The notes below the pieces were generated by a model. That model was not told the origin of the DNA and ran no database searches. It worked only from the letters and a program-made list of their open reading frames with translations. DNA of 29,264 bases from a virus. Position numbers and translations under genes: made by a program. Location: positions 1 to 29,264 of IMG/VR virus record IMGVR_UViG_3300043786_000727, one strand, 5' to 3'. Below, piece by piece: positions 24,485 through 29,264 of this stretch. Numbering within the stretch: the first letter of the stretch is position 1; each line of letters opens with the position of its first letter.

Positions 24485-24728
24485 GCTTTTCTATCTCGTA
24501 GCCAAAATCAGGCTGTTCGGATTTTGTTAGCTCGCAATAAATCTTGTTTTGTGGTGTGGTCGCTTTGCGCCAGTGGTCAACAAGGTTAATCCAGCTTGTC
24601 TCCATTGGTGCGTTCCATTCGTGGGCTGGCGGAAAATTCCAAGGATAGGGTCTTGGAACAACAGAGCACCCCATGGTAAACATTATCGCGCCTGTGATTA
24701 GGATTGCTGCTTGAAGTCGTAAAACCAT
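24438..24728 (-). CDS. Putative lipoprotein (96 aa)
   Basis: A 96-residue protein with a lipoprotein signal peptide: MVLRLQAAILITGAIMFTMGC, with the lipobox-type MGC at about 19-21 (Cys21). The mature part is Pro/Trp-rich at first (SVVPRPYPWNFPPAHEWN) and acidic-helical at the end (IEKLKALERDLEEHELYQ). It resembles small phage lipoproteins; an outer-membrane spanin or superinfection-exclusion role is possible, but no inner-membrane spanin partner is clear. ATG at 24728 is chosen so that the signal peptide is N-terminal. Its 3' end overlaps the HNH gene on the other strand. Confidence 0.68.
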   Translation of the reverse strand: MVLRLQAAILITGAIMFTMGCSVVPRPYPWNFPPAHEWNAPMETSWINLVDHWRKATTPQNKIYCELTKSEQPDFGYEIEKLKALERDLEEHELYQ

Positions 24729-25342
24729 AGTTCTTCCTCGCTTTCGCTTACCCATCTGCTGCCAGAGTGCTCACAGCTAAACTCTTGGCTAAATACCTTC
24801 CAGTCTGGCTTGGTGGGGAAATTCTTGGCAATAAATGAACCGCCATCCATCCACAGCACACGGTTATTGGGTTGGATAAAGTATTGTCCGTCACCCGCAA
24901 ACACATGGCCGCATTTGTGGCCAGCCGCCATTTCGCCATAGCCTCCAGAATGTTGTGGCCCCAAACACCAGTCCAGAGTGAACATGTATTGGGCCTTTTC
25001 CAGAGATTTGTCTTTCAACATGATGTTTGCCGCACGATTCTTGCAGTAGTCCAAGATGTTGACCGAGCAGTAATAACTCATGGAGTCCCACAACTGAATC
25101 CAGTCCAAGGGATAAAATGTTCCCCCAGTTTCATCTGTATGGAGATATTGGATGGGAACTCTGGCGTGTTGGGAGCCATATTCGGTCATAACGCTAAACA
25201 TTCCGCACCTTTGGGGTATTGAAGTGTAGGCAAAGACCTCTACAACAACTCTTTCTCTTGTGACGTTTGGCTCTAGGTCGTAAAAGAAACCCGTGTCCAA
25301 ATAGGCAAAGAAAAACGGAATGTTTACGTTAAGATAGTTCAT
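24698..25342 (-). CDS. Conserved phage protein of unknown function (214 aa)
   Basis: A 214-residue soluble protein (MNYLNVNIPFFFAYLDTGFF...). Recognisable segments: FYPLDWIQLWDSMSYYCSVNILDYCKN (~78-104), ANIMLKDKSLEKAQYMFTLDWC (~107-128), AAGHKCGHVF (~140-149), FIQPNNRVLWMDGGSF (~156-171). This combination occurs in a widespread family of unannotated phage proteins. There are several Cys and His residues but no known catalytic motif. It overlaps the lipoprotein start by 31 bases and the HTH gene stop by four (ATGA). Confidence 0.75.
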   Translation of the reverse strand: MNYLNVNIPFFFAYLDTGFFYDLEPNVTRERVVVEVFAYTSIPQRCGMFSVMTEYGSQHARVPIQYLHTDETGGTFYPLDWIQLWDSMSYYCSVNILDYCKNRAANIMLKDKSLEKAQYMFTLDWCLGPQHSGGYGEMAAGHKCGHVFAGDGQYFIQPNNRVLWMDGGSFIAKNFPTKPDWKVFSQEFSCEHSGSRWVSESEEELWFYDFKQQS

Positions 25343-25875
25343 TGATTGGCGATTTTTTTCAGAAGCTTGGTTTGTTTCTCTAGCAATTCTGTTTGATATT
25401 GCATGTCGGTTCGCTGTCTGCTGGCATCAAGCTGTCGATATGATTCTTCAAGCCTGCGCTGGGAATCGGCGTTCATCCGGTCAACAATCGCCCTTGTTTC
25501 ATCCGATGTGCTCCTTGAGCGGGAAATTGTTGCCGTTCCGCTGTAGTAGTTCGGAGAGGTGTTGCCATAGCCAGTGGAGTAAGAATATCCGCTGTAATTG
25601 ACGGTTTCTTGGGCATTGACGATGCCGCATGTGATCAACAACGCAGCCGCCGTGGCTTTGATTTTTTGACCAAGCGAATAACGCGCATAGCGTTTTCCGT
25701 TTTTGGTCACAATCTCCTTGTTGACAATGATTCCAGATCGTTTGATTTCGTTGATTCTGGAAGCCAGACGAAAACACTTAAAGCGGCTTAACGCTTCAAG
25801 CGGCGTGATGGATTTACCTTTAAGCAGGTAGTTGAGGATTTTAACGGTTTGACTAGGATTAGTGTGGTTTTTCAT
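25339..25875 (-). CDS. HTH protein fused to a signal-peptide/coiled-coil region
   Basis: A 178-residue protein with three distinct parts. Residues ~1-70 (NPSQTVKILNYLLKGKSITP...ARYSLGQ) form a phage helix-turn-helix domain of the HTH_39 type (KxGKSITPLEALxxFKCFRLASRI). Directly after it comes KIKATAAALLITCGIVNAQ (~71-89), which looks like a Sec signal peptide with an Ala-Gln cleavage site. Then a Tyr/Ser/Gly-rich stretch (YSGYSYSTGYGNTSPNYYSG) and a long charged coiled coil (RRLEESYRQLDASRQRTDMQ...) to the end. The HTH suggests DNA binding, the hydrophobic segment a membrane. ATG at 25875 is chosen; 25893 is possible. It precedes the leftward operon. Confidence 0.72.
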   Translation of the reverse strand: MKNHTNPSQTVKILNYLLKGKSITPLEALSRFKCFRLASRINEIKRSGIIVNKEIVTKNGKRYARYSLGQKIKATAAALLITCGIVNAQETVNYSGYSYSTGYGNTSPNYYSGTATISRSRSTSDETRAIVDRMNADSQRRLEESYRQLDASRQRTDMQYQTELLEKQTKLLKKIANQ

Positions 25876-25899
25876 ACGACTCAATAGACACATGTTAAC

Positions 25900-26598
25900 C
25901 GCACTCGTTCAATCTTTTTTTAAAAAATATCCGCACTCCCAAAGCGTCCTTTGGGCGAAACCTGTTAATTCAGTTCCATGTTGCGCGTGCAAGCAGAGGC
26001 GTTGGCGGAAAATGTAGCTACGGCTCAGGTCGCTCACGCAGGCGTATGCTCCTTCGGGAGCAGGAACGGTTCTGTTAGTCGTGCCCTCAATGACCGCAGC
26101 TAAAATTTGGAGGAGTCGGTGATCGAAACCGAGTCCGAGGGTATAGCCCTTCGTCGAATCCAAGTCTCTCCCCCTTAAGATTTAAAAGAACTAAAGGTTA
26201 TGGATATGGTTAAATGATTATTATCGATATTGTCAAACAATTTCTTATTACGCCGTATTATCGAAGTTTAATCCATCCAGATAGATTGCGATGCTCTTCA
26301 CACACTCCGCCCCCGCAAAGGGGCAAGAGTTTTGTAAAAAGTCGAAGTATTCATCCTTCCGAGATGAGTTGCTTCAGCCCTACCACCAACGTCTAGGCTC
26401 CGAGGCTGCCATTCTGATGACCTACTAACGTCGATGCACCCCACAGGGCATGTCCCTGTCGCTTTACCAGACTACTTCTGGATTACCAAGCTGGCGAGGC
26501 TTGGTTCGGATTTCCCAACGTTCGGCGGTTTTATCCTTGCATACCTGCGCTGGGTGTTCGGCTACAATATGTCAGACGCGCCGTGCGTCTTTGTGTAT
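25900..26598 (+). ncRNA. Candidate large structured non-coding RNA
   Basis: About 700 bases without a credible ORF, whereas the rest of the window is packed with genes. Many stable hairpins are visible: CCCAAAG/CTTTGGG (25939-25956), TTGC/GCAA (25981-25992), GCTCC-TTCG-GGAGC (26047-26062), AGC-TACG-GCT (26026-26035), GGAGTCGGT/ACCGAGTCC (26110-26134), AGGG/CCCT (26138-26151), GCCCC/GGGGC (26309-26324), ACAGGG/CCCTGT (26443-26459), CCAGA/TCTGG (26467-26481), CAAGC/GCTTG (26488-26504). The two UNCG tetraloops closed by C-G are only proper on the plus strand. Size, setting and absence of a gene recall GOLLD-type giant phage RNAs, but I cannot confirm homology. Strand uncertain. Confidence 0.45.
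26574..26598 (+). terminator. Terminator-like hairpin at the end of the RNA region
   Basis: AGACGC (26574-26579), a five-base loop and GCGTCT (26585-26590) form a 6-bp hairpin followed by TTGTGTATT. This suits termination of a rightward transcript just before the promoter at 26598. The T-rich tail is imperfect. Confidence 0.4.
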
Positions 26599-26627
26599 TG
26601 ACAGCGAAACCTATCTGGCGTTCAAAT
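26598..26627 (+). promoter_or_regulatory. Rightward promoter-like element for the early operon
   Basis: TTGACA (26598-26603), a 17-base spacer and TTCAAAT (26621-26627) lie 57 bases before the ATG at 26684. The -35 is perfect; the -10 is poor against TATAAT. The TTCAAAT box is the left arm of an inverted repeat (26619-26627 / 26645-26653). Confidence 0.5.
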
Positions 26628-26644
26628 AAAGTCAAACAAAAAAA

Positions 26645-26674
26645 ATTTGAACGAAACGCAAACACCCGTGTCAA
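26645..26674 (-). promoter_or_regulatory. Mirror-image leftward promoter-like element
   Basis: On the minus strand TTGACA (26674-26669), 17 bases and TTCAAAT (26651-26645) repeat the rightward element exactly about a centre at 26636. It would send a transcript left through the RNA region and toward the leftward operon. It may be a true promoter or half of a regulator-binding dyad. Confidence 0.45.
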
Positions 26675-26683
26675 AGTAATCGC

Positions 26684-26998
26684 ATGAAAGTCCATAAAGA
26701 ACAACTCAAAGAAATACTGGCCCAAGGCCCAGCATCAACCAACGAAATCGCCAAGCTCTTTAATTGCAGCTCAGGAGCCGTTTATTACGCAATCAAAAAA
26801 CTTGGATTGTATCAGGGGCGCAAGCCTTCGGTCAAAAGCCGCCAGCACCCATCAACACGAATCATCAAGGTCATTGCCGACATTATTAAATCAGAACCCA
26901 CGGAATCCATGGCGAACATTGCAAGGCGCAACAATTGCAGCCGCGAATACGTCTCGCAGATTTCGGGTCAACTTCGGACAGAGGGGGTGATCAAATGA
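26684..26998 (+). CDS. Two-HTH DNA-binding protein, probable early regulator
   Basis: A 104-residue protein with two HTH-like units: residues ~5-42 (EQLKEILAQGPASTNEIAKLFNCSSGAVYYAIKKLG) and ~60-100 (IIKVIADIIKSEPTESMANIARRNNCSREYVSQISG). The linker is basic (GRKPSVKSRQHPSTR). The pattern is that of a small winged/tri-helical regulator or terminase-like DNA-binding protein. It is the first gene of the rightward operon, directly downstream of the dyad control region, so autoregulation is plausible. No SD is seen. Its stop overlaps the next start (ATGA). Confidence 0.82.
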   Translation: MKVHKEQLKEILAQGPASTNEIAKLFNCSSGAVYYAIKKLGLYQGRKPSVKSRQHPSTRIIKVIADIIKSEPTESMANIARRNNCSREYVSQISGQLRTEGVIK

Positions 26999-27041
26999 CC
27001 AACGAACAAATCAACATCGCAATCGCGAAAGCGTGTGGGTG
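26995..27041. repeat. Paralogue 5'-end repeat, copy 1
   Basis: The first 47 bases of this ABA-sandwich gene recur at 27563-27609 with a single change (A/C at the 26th-27th base). The rest of the two genes is much more diverged, so a recent conversion of the 5' end is likely. Confidence 0.85.
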
Positions 27042-27303
27042 GGAAGATGTATGGTTGCCAGACAGATCGGGGCTTCCAGTTGGAACTTCGCCAGAAAATA
27101 TATTTGGTCACATTCCGCGATATTGCCAAGACCTCAACGCGATGCACGAAGCGGAAGAAGTGCTGACACGCGATCAGATTGAAGTTTTCTGCGAGCAGTT
27201 ATTACCGAAACATCATGGCATTTGGTGGGGAATTCACACCACCGCCAGTCAACGCGCCGAGGCATTTCTGCGGACAATCGGAAAATGGGAGGAAGCAAAA
27301 TGA
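26995..27303 (+). CDS. Phage ABA-sandwich domain protein, copy 1
   Basis: A 102-residue protein (MTNEQINIAIAKACGWEDVW...). The pattern 'INIAIAxACGW ... PRYCQDLNAMHEAEEVL ... ATTASQRAEAFLRTIGKWEE' is that of the Phage_ABA_S (phage alpha-beta-alpha sandwich) family, short proteins of unknown biochemical role. ATG at 26995 overlaps the preceding stop. The first 47 bases match those of the paralogue at 27563 with one change. Confidence 0.82.
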   Translation: MTNEQINIAIAKACGWEDVWLPDRSGLPVGTSPENIFGHIPRYCQDLNAMHEAEEVLTRDQIEVFCEQLLPKHHGIWWGIHTTASQRAEAFLRTIGKWEEAK

Positions 27304-27566
27304 GCGACACGCCGGAAACAGACGCAATGGGTGGATATATCTCTGATTGGATAACCTTTGCACAAAAATTGGAACGCGAGCGAAACGCGTTAAAAAAGAA
27401 ATTTGTGGAAGAAAAATTTCGCACAATAGATGCGCTAGCAAAACTTGCCAAGGCGCGAGACATCGCAGACAAAGCAATAAATCTAGCAAGCTCATTGGGG
27501 GCCTCTGGTATGGATGAATGGGATGACCTCTGTGCTGAACTGAACCAATTGGAGGGCAAGAAATGA
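27300..27566 (+). CDS. Small coiled-coil phage protein (88 aa)
   Basis: An 88-residue protein starting MSDTPETDAMGGYISDWITF, a start seen in a common family of short phage proteins ('TPETDA... F...A..LERERN'). The middle is a charged coiled coil (AQKLERERNALKKKFVEEKF ... IDALAKLAKARDIADKAINL), and the C-terminus is acidic and Trp-containing (GMDEWDDLCAELNQLEGKK). Function unknown. It sits between the two ABA-sandwich paralogues, with ATGA overlaps at both ends. Confidence 0.78.
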   Translation: MSDTPETDAMGGYISDWITFAQKLERERNALKKKFVEEKFRTIDALAKLAKARDIADKAINLASSLGASGMDEWDDLCAELNQLEGKK

Positions 27567-27609
27567 CCAACGAACAAATCAACATCGCCATCGCGAAAGC
27601 GTGTGGGTG
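27563..27609. repeat. Paralogue 5'-end repeat, copy 2
   Basis: Second copy of the 47-base block at 26995-27041, same orientation, at the start of the second ABA-sandwich gene. Confidence 0.85.
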
Positions 27610-27913
27610 GAAATGGACAGGGAGCGGTCCAAATAAAGACGCGCATTGGCGTAGAAACAAAAACGATAAAACCTTCAAGCGCACGCACGAACTTCCCGAC
27701 TACTGCTACGACCTCAACGCCATGCACGAAGCGGAGGATAAACTAGAAGGCATGAACAAAGTTGAGTTTGCAATCCAACTATGTCGTGTTGTTGGCAAGG
27801 ATTGGCCAAGCGGAATTGGAGGTGGTTCGTTTGCTCACATCCACGCCACCGCACTTCAAAAAGCCGAAGCATTCCTGCGGACGATTGGGAAGTGGGAAGA
27901 GGGTGGAAAATGA
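27563..27913 (+). CDS. Phage ABA-sandwich domain protein, copy 2
   Basis: A 116-residue paralogue of the gene at 26995. It shares MTNEQINIAIAKACGW and a C-terminal HATALQKAEAFLRTIGKWEE, but has a different middle (KWTGSGPNKDAHWRRNKNDK ... LPDYCYDLNAMHEAEDKLEG). Diverged centres with conserved ends suggest an old duplication with a recently homogenised 5' end. Function unknown. It starts by ATGA overlap. Confidence 0.82.
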   Translation: MTNEQINIAIAKACGWKWTGSGPNKDAHWRRNKNDKTFKRTHELPDYCYDLNAMHEAEDKLEGMNKVEFAIQLCRVVGKDWPSGIGGGSFAHIHATALQKAEAFLRTIGKWEEGGK

Positions 27914-28167
27914 GCGGAAAAACAATTGAGGATATTCTTAAAAAAATATCAAAAGACAAAAACGCCGCAATCGACTGTCTTGAAGAGATAATATCTTCTT
28001 GTGACGATTGGCTTAACAGTATAATCCAAGAATCAAGTGTTGACTTTATCAAGGCAATCAGAGATTACACCAAAAAAGAGCTTGATAAAATCGAAGAACC
28101 CCACGAACTTCAAGAAATCCACGAGTGGAAAAACGGAAAATACCAAATTAACAGAGTAAATACATGA
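27910..28167 (+). CDS. Hypothetical helical protein (85 aa)
   Basis: An 85-residue protein, MSGKTIEDILKKISKDKNAA..., almost wholly alpha-helical and charged, with one Cys pair region (AIDCLEEIISSCDDWLNSII). It ends EIHEWKNGKYQINRVNT. No family recognised. ATG at 27910 couples to the paralogue upstream. It overlaps the membrane-protein gene by four bases (ATGA). Confidence 0.68.
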   Translation: MSGKTIEDILKKISKDKNAAIDCLEEIISSCDDWLNSIIQESSVDFIKAIRDYTKKELDKIEEPHELQEIHEWKNGKYQINRVNT

Positions 28168-28319
28168 CCCTGATACCGCTAATAATCACAACCGCCTGTT
28201 ACTTGGTAACAGCGTTTGGCTTCTGGCAACAGGGTAACGTGGGGCTTGCGGTCGCCTTTGCTGGATACAGTTTTGCAAATTTTGGATTTCTCTACATCTG
28301 CATCTACGGACAACCATGA
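28164..28319 (+). CDS. Small two-helix membrane protein (51 aa)
   Basis: A 51-residue protein, MTLIPLIITTACYLVTAFGFWQ..., with two hydrophobic helices (~3-20 and ~27-48) separated by a short QQGN turn. It starts at an ATGA overlap with the previous gene and ends at an ATGA overlap with the next, so it clearly belongs to the operon. This type of short integral-membrane protein is common in phage early regions. A holin-like or host-membrane role is possible but unproven. Confidence 0.75.
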   Translation: MTLIPLIITTACYLVTAFGFWQQGNVGLAVAFAGYSFANFGFLYICIYGQP

Positions 28320-28534
28320 GCAAAAAAGAACACTTCTGGAATTATCTTGTGCAAAAAAATCCAAGGCTGTTGGAAAGCCCGCACTTCACCACAGCCAGCA
28401 TCAAAAAGTTCTTTGACATTGTTTACAGCAAGGGCCACGATGACGGATATGTTGCGGCTTCAGAAATGCAAAAATCAACATACAAATCCTCATCCACATC
28501 AATTTTTGAAGAAATCTTTGGAGTAAAACAATAA
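28316..28534 (+). CDS. Hypothetical small protein (72 aa)
   Basis: A 72-residue protein, MSKKEHFWNYLVQKNPRLLE..., ending SIFEEIFGVKQ. The first half is basic/helical (PHFTTASIKKFFDIVYSKGH), followed by HDDGYVAASEMQKSTYKSSS. No known family. ATG at 28316 overlaps the membrane-protein stop. It ends three bases before the RusA-like gene. Confidence 0.7.
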   Translation: MSKKEHFWNYLVQKNPRLLESPHFTTASIKKFFDIVYSKGHDDGYVAASEMQKSTYKSSSTSIFEEIFGVKQ

Positions 28535-28537
28535 AAT

Positions 28538-28945
28538 ATGGGATGGGAAAAAATACCAAGCGGCTTTGTAGAAATCAGACCGGGGGTTTATGAACGAATA
28601 TCAAACTACAAACAGGGAATCGTTGCAAAAAGAGCCATTCCTAAAAATAACAGTAAGGGGAGTGACCCCAAGCCTCAACGCGCTGTTCGGAATGACTCAT
28701 TGGCAAAGGTTGTCGGTAAAGAAAAAAATACAGGACGCATTCATATCCGCCTTACAGCCAAAAGAAAACGGCTCATCGACCCAGATAATCTTATCTTCAA
28801 ATACCACATTGACTGCCTCCGGTATGCTGGAGCGATTCCAGACGATAGTGAAAGAAACGTTACTATTGAAACAAAACAAGAAAAGGTTGGCGAAAACGAA
28901 GAAACGATTATAGAATTGTTCTATTATGAACCAGCAACAATTTGA
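28538..28945 (+). CDS. RusA-like Holliday-junction resolvase (putative)
   Basis: A 135-residue protein. Its C-terminal half has the RusA-type core: RIHIRLTAKRKRLIDPDNLI (67-86, with Asp81 and Asp83) and DCLRYAGAIPDDSER (91-105, Asp102/Asp103), matching the acidic residues that bind metal in RusA. The N-terminal ~60 residues (GFVEIRPGVYERISNYKQG...) are the kind of variable leader seen in this phage group. RusA cleaves Holliday junctions and other branched DNA before packaging. A second reading frame overlapping the same DNA (28590-28913) also looks RusA-like (see findings). Its stop overlaps the next gene. Confidence 0.75.
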   Translation: MGWEKIPSGFVEIRPGVYERISNYKQGIVAKRAIPKNNSKGSDPKPQRAVRNDSLAKVVGKEKNTGRIHIRLTAKRKRLIDPDNLIFKYHIDCLRYAGAIPDDSERNVTIETKQEKVGENEETIIELFYYEPATI

Positions 28946-29072
28946 CGCCGACCTAAAAATCAAGTTTGACGATACCGGAGACTTTATGAAATTCCCCGAA
29001 CAAGAAGAGGGATTTTGGGAGAATCCGATTCGTAGAATTTTTGAGGGAGACGAAATTCCAGAAGAAGATTGA
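28926..29072 (+). CDS. Hypothetical small acidic protein (48 aa)
   Basis: A 48-residue protein, MNQQQFDADLKIKFDDTGDF..., ending EGDEIPEED. It is acidic with a Phe/Pro/Trp-containing middle (MKFPEQEEGFWENPIRRIFE). No family is recognised. It overlaps the RusA-like gene by 20 bases and has no SD. Operon position is its main support. Confidence 0.5.
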   Translation: MNQQQFDADLKIKFDDTGDFMKFPEQEEGFWENPIRRIFEGDEIPEED

Positions 29073-29108
29073 ACGAATCGCCTTGATCTTGGTCTAAACA
29101 CACACGCC

Positions 29109-29264
29109 ATGAACCAAGAACAGAAAAACAAATTTGCCTGCTTTCTTGGCAGCTCGATACTAAAGTATCACAAAAAAATCAAAATATCCTTCCATCCGGT
29201 AGAAAAATTGTTACAGGGAAGGGTTGAGTCAACTGGCTGGGCCGACGACAAAGAGCTACGCATT
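29109..29264 (+). CDS. Hypothetical protein, partial at window edge
   Basis: An open frame from ATG at 29109 to the window end, 52 codons without stop (MNQEQKNKFACFLGSSILKY...KELRI). It contains one Cys, a basic central stretch (KYHKKIKISFHPVEKLLQG) and a Trp-Ala-Asp-Asp segment. Function cannot be assigned from the visible half. It follows a 36-base gap in the rightward operon. Confidence 0.55.
   Translation, partial: MNQEQKNKFACFLGSSILKYHKKIKISFHPVEKLLQGRVESTGWADDKELRI

Noticed and set aside
25922-25956. Intrinsic terminator on the minus strand (CCCAAAG hairpin, then TTTTTT)
   Set aside because: The hairpin is good, but the T-run comes 11 bases later, so it is not a canonical terminator; retained only as an RNA hairpin.
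25909-26163. An 84-codon minus-strand frame over the RNA region
   Set aside because: Its peptide is rich in Cys/Arg/His with no domain, it has no SD, and it crosses strong hairpins. It looks like a chance opening in a structured RNA.
25920-26175. tmRNA gene on the minus strand (GGGGGAGAGACTTGGATTCGACG resembles a tmRNA 5' end)
   Set aside because: No matching 3' acceptor (TCTCCCC-type plus T-arm) is found downstream or, for a permuted form, upstream. No typical tag frame ends in ALAA. The similarity is limited to about 11 bases.
26221-26236. Third TTGACA promoter on the minus strand (26236-26231)
   Set aside because: The -10 position holds TTAACC, a weak match. It may be part of the RNA region, so it was not listed as a promoter.
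26461-26520. tRNA genes in the RNA region (TTCGGAT-like T-loops)
   Set aside because: No cloverleaf could be assembled around any T-loop-like sequence on either strand.
1-29264. CRISPR array, insertion sequences, integrase or attachment site
   Set aside because: No regular spaced repeats, transposase, or integrase motifs were seen; there is no evidence for lysogeny in this window.

Overview
The window is a stretch of a tailed double-stranded DNA bacteriophage (Caudoviricetes). The evidence is a large terminase, a probable small terminase, a portal, a scaffold-like protein, a major-capsid candidate, a fibre/adhesin set and a replicative helicase, packed with 1-4 base start/stop overlaps. Similar gene types are familiar from uncultured aquatic phages. 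The host cannot be read from the sequence. Most genes lack a Shine-Dalgarno (SD) sequence, and the TN-rich 'TNLGLG' fibre repeats and short 'ABA sandwich'-type proteins are compatible with, but do not prove, a Verrucomicrobiota-like host.

Layout. 1-18747 is a leftward structural block, read right to left: TerL, six fibre/baseplate-like genes plus a small structural gene, portal, a small protein, scaffold-like protein, then a terminator and a separate promoter with a long leader and strong SD for the capsid gene. A hairpin, an HNH/AP2 homing endonuclease, two small proteins, and two leucine-rich-repeat (LRR) fibre genes flanking a sulfotransferase and a 156-aa protein follow. 18777-20133 is rightward: a TerS-like protein divergent from TerL, then a cysteine-rich protein. 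20130-25875 is mainly leftward: a membrane-segment HTH protein, a conserved phage protein, a lipoprotein, two small proteins, a glycosyltransferase-like protein, an SNF2-like helicase and DnaB. One small HNH protein gene lies on the opposite strand. 26684-29264 is a rightward operon of small early-type genes: HTH, two ABA-sandwich paralogues, small unknowns, a two-helix membrane protein and a RusA-like resolvase.

The most unusual part is 25876-26683, about 800 bases with no credible gene, full of stable hairpins. These include two UNCG tetraloops on the plus strand, and a terminator-like hairpin sits at the right end. It looks like a large structured non-coding RNA of the kind found in phages (GOLLD/ROOL class is the working hypothesis, unproven). 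It abuts a control region in which TTGACA-N17-TTCAAAT occurs on both strands about an exact dyad centre.

How it fits together: TerS/TerL package DNA through the portal into a scaffold-assembled capsid. DnaB and the SNF2-like helicase serve DNA replication, and RusA and HNH proteins serve recombination or processing. The fibre cluster and LRR proteins probably handle host recognition, and the sulfotransferase and glycosyltransferase could modify surface sugars or virion proteins. Coordinates and motifs were read by eye. No database search was possible, so family names rest on motif recognition.
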